Shown here piece by piece: positions 17,184 through 26,145 of a DNA stretch of 64,000 nt. The notes under the pieces are model-generated. The model saw only the letters and a program-made list of their open reading frames with translations. It had not been told where the DNA came from and made no database searches. Both the position numbers and the translations under genes were made by a program. Position 1 is the stretch's first letter. Each line of letters opens with the position of its first letter. The DNA is from Phascolarctobacterium sp. (GTDB lineage Bacteria; Bacillota; Negativicutes; Acidaminococcales; Acidaminococcaceae): contig QAMT01000004.1 of the NCBI GenBank assembly GCA_003150755.1, positions 310,001 to 374,000 of the forward strand. The letters are read 5' to 3'.

Positions 17184-18417
17184 GGTAATTATCATCGGCG
17201 GCGGCGCGGCGGGACTTCTGGCAGGCATTGCCGCAGCACAGAGCGGCGCGCAGGCAACGATACTTGAAAAAATGCGCCGTCCCGGCAAAAAAATGCTGAT
17301 TACGGGCAAGGGACGCTGCAATATAACCAACAACTGCGATTTGCAGGAGATAATTAAAAATATCCCCGGCAACGGGCGCTTTTTAAACAGTGCGCTGCGC
17401 CGGTTTACCAACCAGGACATTGTGCAGATGCTGGAGGACAACGGGCTGCCGGTGAAGGTAGAACGCGGCGGCAGGGTGTTCCCGGTCAGCGACAAGGCTG
17501 CCGATGTGGTAGATACCCTGGTTAAAATTTTTAAAGGTTACGGCGGCACGCTTGTAACCGACTGCAAAGTTAAAAGCATAACGGCGGCAGGCGGCAAAGT
17601 TACCGGCGTAACAACGGCAGATGGGCAGGCGTTTGCAGCCGGTGCCGTAATATTGGCGGCGGGCGGCTCGTCCTACCCCGGTACGGGCAGCGACGGCAGC
17701 GGCGTTAAGCTGGCTAAGGCGCTGGGGCACAGCATTGTGCCGTTAAAGCCGTGCCTGGTGCCGCTTGAGAGCGATTCGCCCTATATACCCGATTTGCAGG
17801 GGCTGAGCCTGCGCAATATCGAAGGCACGGTGTACGCGGACGGCAAAAAAATCGGCGCGGAGTTTGGCGAGATGCTGTTTACGCATTTCGGCGTATCGGG
17901 ACCGATTATCCTTTCGCTCAGTAAATGCGTGGCAGAAGCCATTGCCGCGGGTGCGCAGGATATTGAACTGGCCATAGATTTAAAGCCCGCACTTGATAAA
18001 GAAAAGCTGGACGCACGCTTGCAGCGCGATTTTGTGCAGTACAGCCGCAAGCAGATGACAAACGGCATGAAGGATTTGCTGCCGCAGCGGCTGATTGCGC
18101 CGGTGCTGGACGAAGCCTTTATCGACGAAGAAAAATTTGTCAACCAGCTTTCGCGCGCAGAACGCCAGCGCATCGTTGATGTATTGAAGGCGTTTACCAT
18201 AACAATTACGGGCACGCGCCCTCTGGCGGAAGCCATTGTTACGGCAGGCGGCGTAAGTTTGAAAGAAATTGACCCGAAAACGATGGAATCCAAAATCGTC
18301 AAAGGCCTGTTTATTGCAGGCGAGGTTATGGACATCGACGGTTATACAGGCGGTTACAATTTGCAGGCGGCGTTTTCGACAGGTTATGCCGCAGGCACGT
18401 TTGCCGCACAAATATAA
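17176..18417 (+). CDS. NAD(P)/FAD-dependent oxidoreductase, HI0933/BaiN family
   Basis: A 413-residue flavoprotein. It opens with the FAD-binding motif IIGGGAAGLLAGIAAA, followed by KKMLITGKGRCNITN, the family signature, and ends with a second FAD motif (GLFIAGEVMDIDGYTGGYNLQ). The family includes BaiN, reported to act in bile-acid dehydroxylation in Clostridium, but most members sit in housekeeping operons beside cmk, as here, and have no settled function. It overlaps rluB by 8 bases, indicating translational coupling. Family sure, function open. Confidence 0.88.
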   Translation: MAKVIIIGGGAAGLLAGIAAAQSGAQATILEKMRRPGKKMLITGKGRCNITNNCDLQEIIKNIPGNGRFLNSALRRFTNQDIVQMLEDNGLPVKVERGGRVFPVSDKAADVVDTLVKIFKGYGGTLVTDCKVKSITAAGGKVTGVTTADGQAFAAGAVILAAGGSSYPGTGSDGSGVKLAKALGHSIVPLKPCLVPLESDSPYIPDLQGLSLRNIEGTVYADGKKIGAEFGEMLFTHFGVSGPIILSLSKCVAEAIAAGAQDIELAIDLKPALDKEKLDARLQRDFVQYSRKQMTNGMKDLLPQRLIAPVLDEAFIDEEKFVNQLSRAERQRIVDVLKAFTITITGTRPLAEAIVTAGGVSLKEIDPKTMESKIVKGLFIAGEVMDIDGYTGGYNLQAAFSTGYAAGTFAAQI

Positions 18418-18434
18418 AAACAGGTGGGGATAAA

Positions 18435-19103
18435 ATGAACACACAAAAACCGGTAATTGCCATTGACGGTCCGGCTGGCGCAGGCAAAAGCACTATCGCC
18501 AAGCTGGTGGCAGGCAAACTTGGTTACATTTATATTGATACTGGCGCAATGTACCGCTCGGTAGCGTGGAAATTTTTACAGACCGGCAAGCCCTTCAGCC
18601 CGGAGCTGGCAGAACAGCTCGCCAAAAGCATGGTCATTACCTTTAAGCCGGAAGAAAGCCGCAACCGCGTGTTTGTAGACGGTACGGAGGTTACGGACGC
18701 TATCCGCTCGCCGGAGGTTACGGCCATTGTTTCCAAGGTATCTGCCGTGGGCGGCGTGCGCGAAGAAATGGTGAACCAGCAGCGCCGTATGGGCGAAGCA
18801 GGCGGCGTAGTAATGGACGGGCGCGACATTGGCACGGTGGTGTTCCCCCATGCAGAAATAAAAATATTTTTAACGGCCAGCGTTAAAGAACGCGCTATGC
18901 GCCGTTACAAAGAAATGCTTGCCAAAGGCGAAAAGGTAGACCTGGCAGAGCTTGAACAGCAGATTGCCGAGCGTGACCGCCAGGACAGCGAGCGCGAAAT
19001 TGCCCCGCTGAAAAAGGCGGACGACGCCGAATTTTTAGATACCTCGGACATGACCATTGACGAAGTGGCAGAGCATATTTTAAAAACAGTACAGGAGAAA
19101 TAA
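18435..19103 (+). CDS. cmk: (d)CMP kinase
   Basis: Phosphorylates CMP and dCMP to the diphosphates. The 222-residue protein has the P-loop DGPAGAGKSTIAK, the substrate-binding YIDTGAMYRSVAW and DGRDIGTVVFP, and a lid with DRQDSEREIAPL. It lies in the cmk-plsC-ispH/rpsA order frequent in Firmicutes. GGTGGGG precedes the ATG. Confidence 0.96.
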   Translation: MNTQKPVIAIDGPAGAGKSTIAKLVAGKLGYIYIDTGAMYRSVAWKFLQTGKPFSPELAEQLAKSMVITFKPEESRNRVFVDGTEVTDAIRSPEVTAIVSKVSAVGGVREEMVNQQRRMGEAGGVVMDGRDIGTVVFPHAEIKIFLTASVKERAMRRYKEMLAKGEKVDLAELEQQIAERDRQDSEREIAPLKKADDAEFLDTSDMTIDEVAEHILKTVQEK

Positions 19104-19104
19104 G

Positions 19105-19692
19105 ATGCTGTATTCTTTTTTAGATGTTGTGCTGGGTATTTTATTCAGGATTTTTTTAAGGCTGGAAGTACACGGCGCAGAAAATATCCCCAAAACAGGC
19201 CCGCTGGTTATAGCAAGCAACCATTTAAGCCTGCTCGACCCGCCTGTTATCGGCGTGGCGGCACCGCGCAAGGTGCATTTTATGGCCAAAAAAGAGCTGT
19301 TTGTACCGGTGCTGGGGTATATTTATAAAACTTTGGGCGCGTTTCCTGTAAACCGCGGCGGCGCGGACAGGGCGGCCATCAAACACGGAATCGAAATCCT
19401 GCAAAGCGGCGAGGTGCTGGCGATTTTCCCGGAAGGGACGCGCAGCAAAACCGGGCAGCTTGGCAAGCTGGAGCCGGGCGCTTTGATGATGGCGGGCAAA
19501 ACGCAGGCCGTTATCGTGCCGACGGCAGTCAGCGGCACCGACATCAAGCGCTGCGGCAGGCTGTGGCCCAAGGTTACGGTGCGTTTCGGCAATCCAGTGC
19601 CGTTTCCGGCGGTAGGGCTTAACAAAGAAGTTTTACAGGATTTGACAAATAAATTGACAGCAGACATTAAAGCTTTGCAGGGAGTGAAGTAA
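19105..19692 (+). CDS. plsC: 1-acyl-sn-glycerol-3-phosphate acyltransferase
   Basis: Adds the second acyl chain in phosphatidic acid synthesis at the membrane. The 195-residue protein has an N-terminal hydrophobic anchor, the catalytic NHLSLLDPP (HxxxxD) motif, and the glycerol-phosphate-binding FPEGTRSK. GAPRKVHFMAKKELF-like spacing (here AAPRKVHFMAKKELF) is typical. Only one base separates it from cmk and its stop abuts ispH. Confidence 0.93.
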   Translation: MLYSFLDVVLGILFRIFLRLEVHGAENIPKTGPLVIASNHLSLLDPPVIGVAAPRKVHFMAKKELFVPVLGYIYKTLGAFPVNRGGADRAAIKHGIEILQSGEVLAIFPEGTRSKTGQLGKLEPGALMMAGKTQAVIVPTAVSGTDIKRCGRLWPKVTVRFGNPVPFPAVGLNKEVLQDLTNKLTADIKALQGVK

Positions 19693-21771
19693 ATGCAGGT
19701 GTTTTTAGCCGAGCCGTGCGGTTTTTGCTACGGCGTAAAGCGCGCGGTAGAAATTGCGCGCGGCGAATGCGGTAAGGAAGGCAACCCGGCCACGCTGGGG
19801 CCTTTAATCCATAATCCGCAGCTTATCAGCGAACTTGCGGAAAATGGCGTGGGCTGCAAAGACAGCCTGGAAGAATTTAACAGCGGCGATACGGTAATTT
19901 TCCGTTCGCACGGTGTCGGGCCGGAAATTTACGCCGGTGCGGAAGCCAAAGGCCTGAAAATCTGCGACGCGACCTGCCCGCATGTGCGCGCAGCGCAGTT
20001 AAAAGCCAAAAAACTGGCCGATGAAGGGTACTTTGTGATAATTATCGGAGAAAAAAATCATCCCGAAGTAAAAAGTATCTCGGCATGGGCAGGAAAACAT
20101 GCTATAATAGTAGAATATAATAAAGATATTGCCGGTATACCCGTTGCAGATAAATATGGCGTAACTATCCAGACGACCTTTGAGCTGGCCAGATTTGAAG
20201 AACTCCTGGCGGCAATCAAAGAGACGCGCCCGGGAGAATACAAAGTAGAAAAAACCATCTGCAACGCAACCAGCGAACGCCAGAGCGCAGCGGCAGAGCT
20301 TGCTGCGAAGGTAGACGCTTTTATCGTTATCGGCGGTAAAAACAGCGCCAATACCAGGCATTTATATGATATTGTTGCCCGGCGCTGTAAAACTGCATAC
20401 CACATTGAAACAGCTGCGGAATTAAAACCGGAGATGTTCCGTGGATGCGCCAAAATCGGAATAACGGCCGGTGCTTCGACGCCGGACCGATTAATCAAGG
20501 AGGCTTTATTTGTAATGGAAAACATGGAAAACATGGAGAGCATGGATTTTGAAAGCATGCTGGAGCAGAGCCTGGAGGATAACAATGTTTATCCCGGCAA
20601 AATTGTAGAGGCTACTGTTATTCAAATCGGTAAGGATGAAGTTTATGTAGACTTTGGCTATATGAAGGAAGGCGCCATCACTTACAGTGAATGGGCTGCC
20701 GGTGACCCTGCTGAAATTGCAAAAACCATCAATGTTGGCGATAAAGTGGAAGCTAAGGTTATCCCAGGAACTTCCAAAGATGATTTTGTCCGCCTGTCCA
20801 AAATCCGTGCTGAGCAGGATGCTGCATGGAAAAACGTTCCTGAACTTGCCGAAGGCGAAAAACGCCCGGCTACCGTTAAAGTTCTGCGCGTAATCAAAAA
20901 TCGCCAGAAAAACATCGTTGGCCTTGCCGTTGCTGTTGAAGGCGTTGAAGGCTTCATGCCGGCATCCCACGTTGAACTGCGCCGCGTAGAGGACTTTACC
21001 CCTTATATCGGCCAGGAACTGCAGGCTGAAATTATTGAAGTTGACCCCGCTAAAAAACGCCTTGTAGTAAGCCGCCGCGACCTGCTGCGCGCTGAACGCG
21101 AAGCTAAAGCACAGGCATGGCGCGAAGCTAAGGCTGCACGCATTGCTGCTGCCAAAGAAGCACGCGAAGCTGCTGAAGAAGAAGCATACAACAGCGTAGA
21201 AGAAGGCCAGATTGTACCGGGCAAAGTTCTGCGCATTGCTGATTTCGGCCTGTTTGTAGAAGTAGGCAAAGGCCTGGTTGGCCTCGTCCACAACACTGAA
21301 CTTTCCTGGGACCGCAGCGTAAAAGCGAAAGACTTTGAACCCGGCACCGAAGTTACCGTACTGGTTAAAAAGATTGACCGCGAAGCAAAACGCGTTGCCC
21401 TCAGCATCAAAGCAACCCAGGAAGACCCTTGGGTAACCGAAGCCAACGCTTTGCCGGAAGGCGCAATCGTTAAAGGCATCGTAACCCGTTTCCTGCCCTT
21501 CGGCGCAATCGTTAAAGTAACCGACAGGGTAGAAGGCCTTGTACACGTTTCCGAAATTGCCGACACCCGCGTTGAAAAACCGGAAGACGTTTTGGAAATC
21601 GGCCAGGAAGTTGTTGTTAAAGTTATCAAAAAAGATATGGAACACAAAAAAATCGGCCTGAGCATTGCCAAAGCTGCCAAAGAAAAAGAAAAAGCAGAAT
21701 ACAGTGCTTACCTTAACAACAAACCGGAACTGACTTTGGACCTTTCCGAACAGCTTGAAACTTTGAAATAA
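19693..21771 (+). CDS. ispH: Fused IspH (HMBPP reductase) and ribosomal protein S1
   Basis: A 692-residue two-part protein. Residues 1 to about 275 are 4-hydroxy-3-methylbut-2-enyl diphosphate reductase, the last enzyme of the MEP isoprenoid pathway, with cluster cysteines in PCGFCYGVKRA, CDATCPHV and CNAT. After a short Met/Glu-rich linker come four S1 RNA-binding domains, starting near GKIVEATVIQIG, ATVKVLRVIKN, GQIVPGKVLRIADFG and GAIVKGIVTRFLPFG. The same fusion is known in Clostridia and Negativicutes. The lone methionines in the linker (from 20515) could allow separate S1 synthesis, since GGAGG lies just before them. Confidence 0.95.
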   Translation: MQVFLAEPCGFCYGVKRAVEIARGECGKEGNPATLGPLIHNPQLISELAENGVGCKDSLEEFNSGDTVIFRSHGVGPEIYAGAEAKGLKICDATCPHVRAAQLKAKKLADEGYFVIIIGEKNHPEVKSISAWAGKHAIIVEYNKDIAGIPVADKYGVTIQTTFELARFEELLAAIKETRPGEYKVEKTICNATSERQSAAAELAAKVDAFIVIGGKNSANTRHLYDIVARRCKTAYHIETAAELKPEMFRGCAKIGITAGASTPDRLIKEALFVMENMENMESMDFESMLEQSLEDNNVYPGKIVEATVIQIGKDEVYVDFGYMKEGAITYSEWAAGDPAEIAKTINVGDKVEAKVIPGTSKDDFVRLSKIRAEQDAAWKNVPELAEGEKRPATVKVLRVIKNRQKNIVGLAVAVEGVEGFMPASHVELRRVEDFTPYIGQELQAEIIEVDPAKKRLVVSRRDLLRAEREAKAQAWREAKAARIAAAKEAREAAEEEAYNSVEEGQIVPGKVLRIADFGLFVEVGKGLVGLVHNTELSWDRSVKAKDFEPGTEVTVLVKKIDREAKRVALSIKATQEDPWVTEANALPEGAIVKGIVTRFLPFGAIVKVTDRVEGLVHVSEIADTRVEKPEDVLEIGQEVVVKVIKKDMEHKKIGLSIAKAAKEKEKAEYSAYLNNKPELTLDLSEQLETLK

Positions 21772-21788
21772 TTTTACGGTGGTATTGA

Positions 21789-22844
21789 ATGTCGCGCGAA
21801 CAGAGGAAACTTGACCATATCAAATACGCGTTGAAGCTTGGGGACGGCCCGCAGACCAGCGGCCTGGAGCATGTGCATTTTGTACATAACTGCCTGCCCG
21901 AGCTCAACCCGCAGGATATCGACCTTTCCTCACGGTTCGGCGGCATTCTGCTTTTATCGCCGTTTTTGGTAAATGCCGTTACGGGCGGCGCAGAAGCCGT
22001 TACCGAGGTAAACCGCCGTTTGGCGCAGGCAGCAAAAAAAGCAGGCGCTGCGCTGGCAGTGGGCTCGCAGTACGGTGCGGTTAAACGCCAAACCAACTAT
22101 TACAGTTACGAGGTTGTGCGCGAAGAATACCCGGACGGCGTGATTTTTGCCAACACCAGTGCGCTGGCAACGCCGGAAGAAGCGCTGGAAGCCGTTAAAA
22201 TGCTGGACGCAGATGCACTCCAGATTCATCTGAACCCGGCGCAGGAGCTTATTATGCCCGAGGGCGACCGTGAGTTTAAAGGTTTGTTTGCCAATATGCA
22301 GCGCATTTTAGACAAGTGCTGCGTGCCGGTTATCGTTAAGGAAACCGGCTGCGGCATGGCGGCGCGCCAGGTTAAGCAGCTTTTAAAGGCAGGCTTTACC
22401 TGCTTTGACGTCGGCGGTGCAGGAGGCACGAATTTTCCTGCTATCGAGGCGGCGCGTTACGGCGGCACAATGCTTTTAAACAGCTGGGGGCTTAACACTG
22501 CGCAGACGCTTATCGAAACAGGCGGCGTGTGCGGCGAAGACGGCTACATTGCAGCTACGGGCGGCGTGCGCACAGGGCTTGACGCAGCCAAATGCCTTGC
22601 GCTGGGCGCAGATTTAACCGGTATGGCCGGCAATGTGCTGGAAGCAGCCGTCAACGACGGCGCTGACGCGGCGGCAGAACTGATTACGCGGGCGGAAGAT
22701 GAGCTGAGGATGCTGATGCTTCTGACAGGCTCGCCTGATATCCGCAGCATGCGTAAAAAACCGCTGTATTTTACAGGCCCGCTGCTTGATTTTATGCAGT
22801 GCCGCGGGTGGGACGCAGTAGAGCTGGCAAGGTCACGGAGATAA
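21789..22844 (+). CDS. fni: Type 2 isopentenyl-diphosphate delta-isomerase
   Basis: FMN-dependent enzyme that interconverts isopentenyl and dimethylallyl diphosphates. The 351-residue TIM-barrel protein has VNAVTGGAEAVTEVNRRLA, AVGSQYGA, QIHLNPAQE and DVGGAGGTNFPAIE, all typical of the type 2 family. Its place 17 bases after ispH is logical because IspH makes both isomers and Fni rebalances them. It ends the long operon and is followed by a terminator. Confidence 0.94.
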   Translation: MSREQRKLDHIKYALKLGDGPQTSGLEHVHFVHNCLPELNPQDIDLSSRFGGILLLSPFLVNAVTGGAEAVTEVNRRLAQAAKKAGAALAVGSQYGAVKRQTNYYSYEVVREEYPDGVIFANTSALATPEEALEAVKMLDADALQIHLNPAQELIMPEGDREFKGLFANMQRILDKCCVPVIVKETGCGMAARQVKQLLKAGFTCFDVGGAGGTNFPAIEAARYGGTMLLNSWGLNTAQTLIETGGVCGEDGYIAATGGVRTGLDAAKCLALGADLTGMAGNVLEAAVNDGADAAAELITRAEDELRMLMLLTGSPDIRSMRKKPLYFTGPLLDFMQCRGWDAVELARSRR

Positions 22845-22849
22845 AAAAT

Positions 22850-22880
22850 AAACGGTATAACTTGTGTTATACCGTTTATG
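22850..22880 (+). terminator. Hairpin terminator after fni
   Basis: AAACGGTATAA/TTATACCGTTT is an 11-base stem with a 6-base loop. The T-run after it is short. Confidence 0.65.
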
Positions 22881-22920
22881 TATTATTTGATAGATTGTAC
22901 TTTTGTTAAAATGCGGCAGT

Positions 22921-22956
22921 AAAAAAAGAAGCCCAATACCAAAGGTATCAGGCTTC
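22921..22956 (-). terminator. Intrinsic terminator after rpmB
   Basis: On the minus strand the stem GAAGCC with inner ATACC/GGTAT pairs is followed by seven Ts. Confidence 0.8.
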
Positions 22957-22974
22957 TTTTAAAATCCGTTAGAA

Positions 22975-23166
22975 TCAGATAGCGCGGTTAACTTTACCGG
23001 AACGCAAGCAACGGGTGCAAACGTTAATACGTTTTACAGAGCCATTAACAACTGCTCTTACTTGCTGAATATTCGGTTTCCAAGCGCGTTTAGAATGTCT
23101 ATTGGAATGGCTGACGTTACAACCAGCTTGAATACCTTTGCCGCAAACTTCGCAAATGGATGCCAT
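22975..23166 (-). CDS. rpmB: 50S ribosomal protein L28
   Basis: A 63-residue protein of the large ribosomal subunit. MASICEVCGKG, SHSNRHSKRAWKPNIQ and INVCTRCLRSGKV are characteristic, including the two CxxC pairs of zinc-binding L28 variants. The ATG at 23166 is preceded by AAGGAGG; a GTG at 23175 lies in the spacer. It is alone on the minus strand with its own promoter and terminator. Confidence 0.95.
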   Translation of the reverse strand: MASICEVCGKGIQAGCNVSHSNRHSKRAWKPNIQQVRAVVNGSVKRINVCTRCLRSGKVNRAI

Positions 23167-23219
23167 GAGTCCCACCTCCTTAACGTAATTCGAGCATCAG
23201 TTACAAATTTAACAGAAGT

Positions 23220-23248
23220 ATCATACCATAGAATGAACTTAAAAGCAA
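23220..23248 (-). promoter_or_regulatory. Promoter for rpmB
   Basis: On the minus strand TTGCTT and TATGAT are spaced by 17 bases, with TGG before the -10 box. Confidence 0.55.
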
Positions 23249-23276
23249 GTTATTTTTAGATTGGCAGCGTGATTTT

Positions 23277-25337
23277 ATGTGGTGGCAGGAGCCGGTAACA
23301 AAATTAAAGGGCATCGGGCCTAAAAAAGCGGCGGATTTTGCAAATTTAAACGTGTTTACCATCGGTGATTTGCTGAACCGTTATCCGCGCACTTATGTGG
23401 ACCAGAGTAAGGTCAAAACTATTGCAGAGCTTACAGCTGACGGCGAAAAGCAGCTTTTCCGCGCGGAGGTGTACCGCGTGGCGGACAGGATATCGGCGCG
23501 GCGCATGCGCTATACGCTGGTTACGGTAAAGGACGCAACTGGCTTTGCCGAGATTTACATGTTTGCGCACCAGCGTTTTCAGACCCGCAATTTTAAGCCG
23601 GGCACGCAGCTTTTGATTGACGGCAAGGTGCAGCCGGGGCGCGGCATGGCCAAAACCGTAACCGATGCGTATGTGCAGATTTTAAAGGACGGTGAGGAAG
23701 CCGCCGCACCCGGAATTTTGCCGGTGTACGCACTCAGCGGCGCGCTGACGCAGCAGAATTTGCGCACAGCCGTTAAAGCGGCGCTGGCGATGGCAGAAGA
23801 ATACCTGCCGGAATCGCTGCCGCAGGAGGTTATCAAAGCCAAAAAACTGCCGCCGCGCCTGGAAGCGCTGAAGAACATTCACTTCCCCGAAAGTTTTGCG
23901 GCGCTGGCCCAGGCACGCAGCCGCTTTGTGTTTGAGGAGCTGTTTTTATTGCAGTGCGGGCTTTTGTATTACCGCAGCAAGGTTAAATCCGGCCGCAGCG
24001 GCATAAAAATGGGTGTGGACGGCCCACTGCTGCAAAAGGTGCTGGCCGCTATGCCGTTTAAACTTACGGATGCGCAGCAAAAAGCGTGGCAGGATATCAG
24101 CCTTGATATGCAGGACATCAAGCCCATGCACAGGCTGTTGCAGGGCGATGTAGGCAGCGGCAAAACGGCGGTATCGGCGCTGGCGCTGGCTAAAGCCGCC
24201 GAAAACGGCTATCAGGGCTGCATTATGGTGCCAACGGAAATTTTAGCCCAGCAGCATTACGAAACCTTGCAGCAGTTTTTACAGCCTGCCGGTATTACTA
24301 TCGGGCTTTTGACAAGCAGCGTCAAAGGCGTAAAACGGCGCGAACTGCTGGAGCAGCTTGCATCGGGCAGCCTGCAAGTGCTTGTCGGTACGCACGCGCT
24401 GATACAGGACGACGTTGTTTTTGATAAACTTGCCCTTGTCGTTACGGACGAGCAGCACCGCTTCGGCGTGGAGCAGCGCGCCAAACTTGCCAATAAATCG
24501 GCTTTTGAGCCGGACGTGCTTGTTATGACGGCGACGCCGATACCGCGCACGCTGGCGCTGACGGTGTACGGCGATTTGGATGTTTCTGTAATGAAGGGCA
24601 TGCCGCCGGGGCGCAAAAGCATTAAAACGCTGTGCTACACTGGCGACAAGCGGCGCGAGATTTACGCCGGTATGGTGCGGCAGATTAAAGCCGGGCACCA
24701 GGCGTATGTCGTCTGCGCAGTGATTGAAGCGGGCGAAATGCCTGGCGTGCGTGCTGCGGTGGACGTTTATAACGAACTTAGCAGCAGTTTTTTAAAAGGC
24801 ATACCCTGCGCGCTGCTGCACGGCAAAATGAAGCCTGCCGAAAAAGAAGCCGTGATGGAAGATTTTGCCGCCGGTAAAATCAAGGCGCTCATCAGCACCA
24901 CGGTTATCGAAGTCGGCGTAAACGTGCCCAATGCCACGCTGATGATTATCGAAAACGCCGACCGTTTCGGGCTGGCACAGCTGCACCAGCTGCGCGGGCG
25001 CGTAGGGCGCGGCGAAGCGCAGTCCTTCTGCGTTTTGCTGACCGATTCGGACGCACCGGAAACACTGGCGCGCCTTAACGTGCTGCACACTTCCAACGAC
25101 GGTTTTTACCTGGCCGAGCAGGATTTAAAGCTGCGCGGGGCAGGGCAGCTCTTTGGTCTGCGCCAGCATGGCTTGCCTGATTTATATATTGCTGATATAC
25201 TTCAAGATACAGATGTGCTTGTCGATGCGCGCGCCCTGGCCAAAAAGGCGCTGGCTAACAAACGCCTTACCGGCGAGATTGGACATTCGCTGAACGCGCA
25301 GTTTGACGAGCGCTTCAAACGCATTTTTAACAGTTAA
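23277..25337 (+). CDS. recG: ATP-dependent DNA helicase RecG
   Basis: Branch-migrating helicase that remodels stalled forks and Holliday junctions. The 686-residue protein has an N-terminal wedge/OB domain (GIGPKKAADFANLN onward), then helicase motifs: Walker A GDVGSGKTAV, motif II DEQHRFGVEQR, motif III TATPIPRTL, and motif VI QLRGRVGRGEAQSFC. Length and order are normal. No clear ribosome binding site precedes the ATG, which is weak compared with the neighbours. Confidence 0.96.
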   Translation: MWWQEPVTKLKGIGPKKAADFANLNVFTIGDLLNRYPRTYVDQSKVKTIAELTADGEKQLFRAEVYRVADRISARRMRYTLVTVKDATGFAEIYMFAHQRFQTRNFKPGTQLLIDGKVQPGRGMAKTVTDAYVQILKDGEEAAAPGILPVYALSGALTQQNLRTAVKAALAMAEEYLPESLPQEVIKAKKLPPRLEALKNIHFPESFAALAQARSRFVFEELFLLQCGLLYYRSKVKSGRSGIKMGVDGPLLQKVLAAMPFKLTDAQQKAWQDISLDMQDIKPMHRLLQGDVGSGKTAVSALALAKAAENGYQGCIMVPTEILAQQHYETLQQFLQPAGITIGLLTSSVKGVKRRELLEQLASGSLQVLVGTHALIQDDVVFDKLALVVTDEQHRFGVEQRAKLANKSAFEPDVLVMTATPIPRTLALTVYGDLDVSVMKGMPPGRKSIKTLCYTGDKRREIYAGMVRQIKAGHQAYVVCAVIEAGEMPGVRAAVDVYNELSSSFLKGIPCALLHGKMKPAEKEAVMEDFAAGKIKALISTTVIEVGVNVPNATLMIIENADRFGLAQLHQLRGRVGRGEAQSFCVLLTDSDAPETLARLNVLHTSNDGFYLAEQDLKLRGAGQLFGLRQHGLPDLYIADILQDTDVLVDARALAKKALANKRLTGEIGHSLNAQFDERFKRIFNS

Positions 25338-25348
25338 CGGAGGCCCCT

Positions 25349-26050
25349 ATGCCTGAAGAAAAATGGTATCAAGACCCGGAAAAAGCAACCAGGGCGGCGG
25401 TGCTTGCAATTTTAGCGGCAGGCGGCGCTTTTACCTGGTGGCTGGCGGGCGATAAAGTTAATACAATGTTTACGCTGGCCGTCAGCGGCGATGTTGACGC
25501 ACTGGCGGAGTATTTCCGTTCCTTCGGGGCGTGGGCCATGGTGGTCAGCTTTGTGCTGGACGTTTTGATAAACGCCGGCAGTATTTTCCCTTCTATTTTT
25601 ATTTCCACAGCCAACGGGCTGATTTTCGGCCTGCCGGTGGGCATTTTGATTTCGTGGCTGGCAGAAACAACGGGCGTTGTCATCAGCTTCTGGCTGATGC
25701 GCTATCTGTTCCGCAGCACGGCGGAAAAAATGATTGCCAAAAGCACCATGCTGATGAAAATAGACGACCTGAGCGGGCGCAAGGGCCTGCAATGGATGGC
25801 AGCGGCAAGGATGCTGCCGTACTTTCCTTCGGGCATTTTAACGGCTGTCGGCGCGGTAAGCAAAATTTCTACGCGCGATTATATTATTGCCAACCTTATC
25901 GGCAAATTTCCTTCAACTTCGCTGGAAGTAGTTATCGGTCACGATTTGGTAAACTTTCAGCAGCACAGCGAACGCCTGGCCGTAATGATAACGCTGGCGA
26001 TTATCATTTTTGCCGTTTACAAATACTACGCAGGCAAACAAAAACAATAA
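25349..26050 (+). CDS. TVP38/TMEM64 (VTT domain) membrane protein
   Basis: A 233-residue protein with about five to six hydrophobic segments. The central NGLIFGLPVGILISWLAET and later GLQWMAAARMLPYFPSGIL match the VTT/DedA-like core, which in eukaryotic relatives acts as a lipid scramblase. Bacterial members have no settled substrate. It follows recG by 11 bases and is ended by a terminator that overlaps the hydrogenase promoter. Confidence 0.85.
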   Translation: MPEEKWYQDPEKATRAAVLAILAAGGAFTWWLAGDKVNTMFTLAVSGDVDALAEYFRSFGAWAMVVSFVLDVLINAGSIFPSIFISTANGLIFGLPVGILISWLAETTGVVISFWLMRYLFRSTAEKMIAKSTMLMKIDDLSGRKGLQWMAAARMLPYFPSGILTAVGAVSKISTRDYIIANLIGKFPSTSLEVVIGHDLVNFQQHSERLAVMITLAIIIFAVYKYYAGKQKQ

Positions 26051-26070
26051 TAATTTTTTGTTAGACTTTA

Positions 26071-26099
26071 TTGCTAACTTCTTTAACTGCTGTTATAAT
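26071..26099 (+). promoter_or_regulatory. Promoter of the [FeFe] hydrogenase gene
   Basis: TTGCTA and TATAAT with a 17-base spacer and an extended -10 TG. The -10 box lies in the terminator hairpin of the upstream gene. Confidence 0.6.
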
Positions 26100-26121
26100 T
26101 AAAACAGCAGTTATTTTTTTT
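26085..26121 (+). terminator. Intrinsic terminator after the TVP38 gene, superimposed on a promoter
   Basis: Perfect 10-base stem AACTGCTGTT/AACAGCAGTT with an 8-base loop and eight Ts. A transcript starting from the overlapping promoter would contain only the 3' arm and would not be terminated. Confidence 0.85.
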
Positions 26122-26145
26122 GAAGGTTCAATAAAGGAGGCCATC

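Noticed and set aside
20506..21645. 379-codon minus-strand frame opposite the S1 domains
   Set aside because: Shadow caused by codon bias in the repeated S1 domains.
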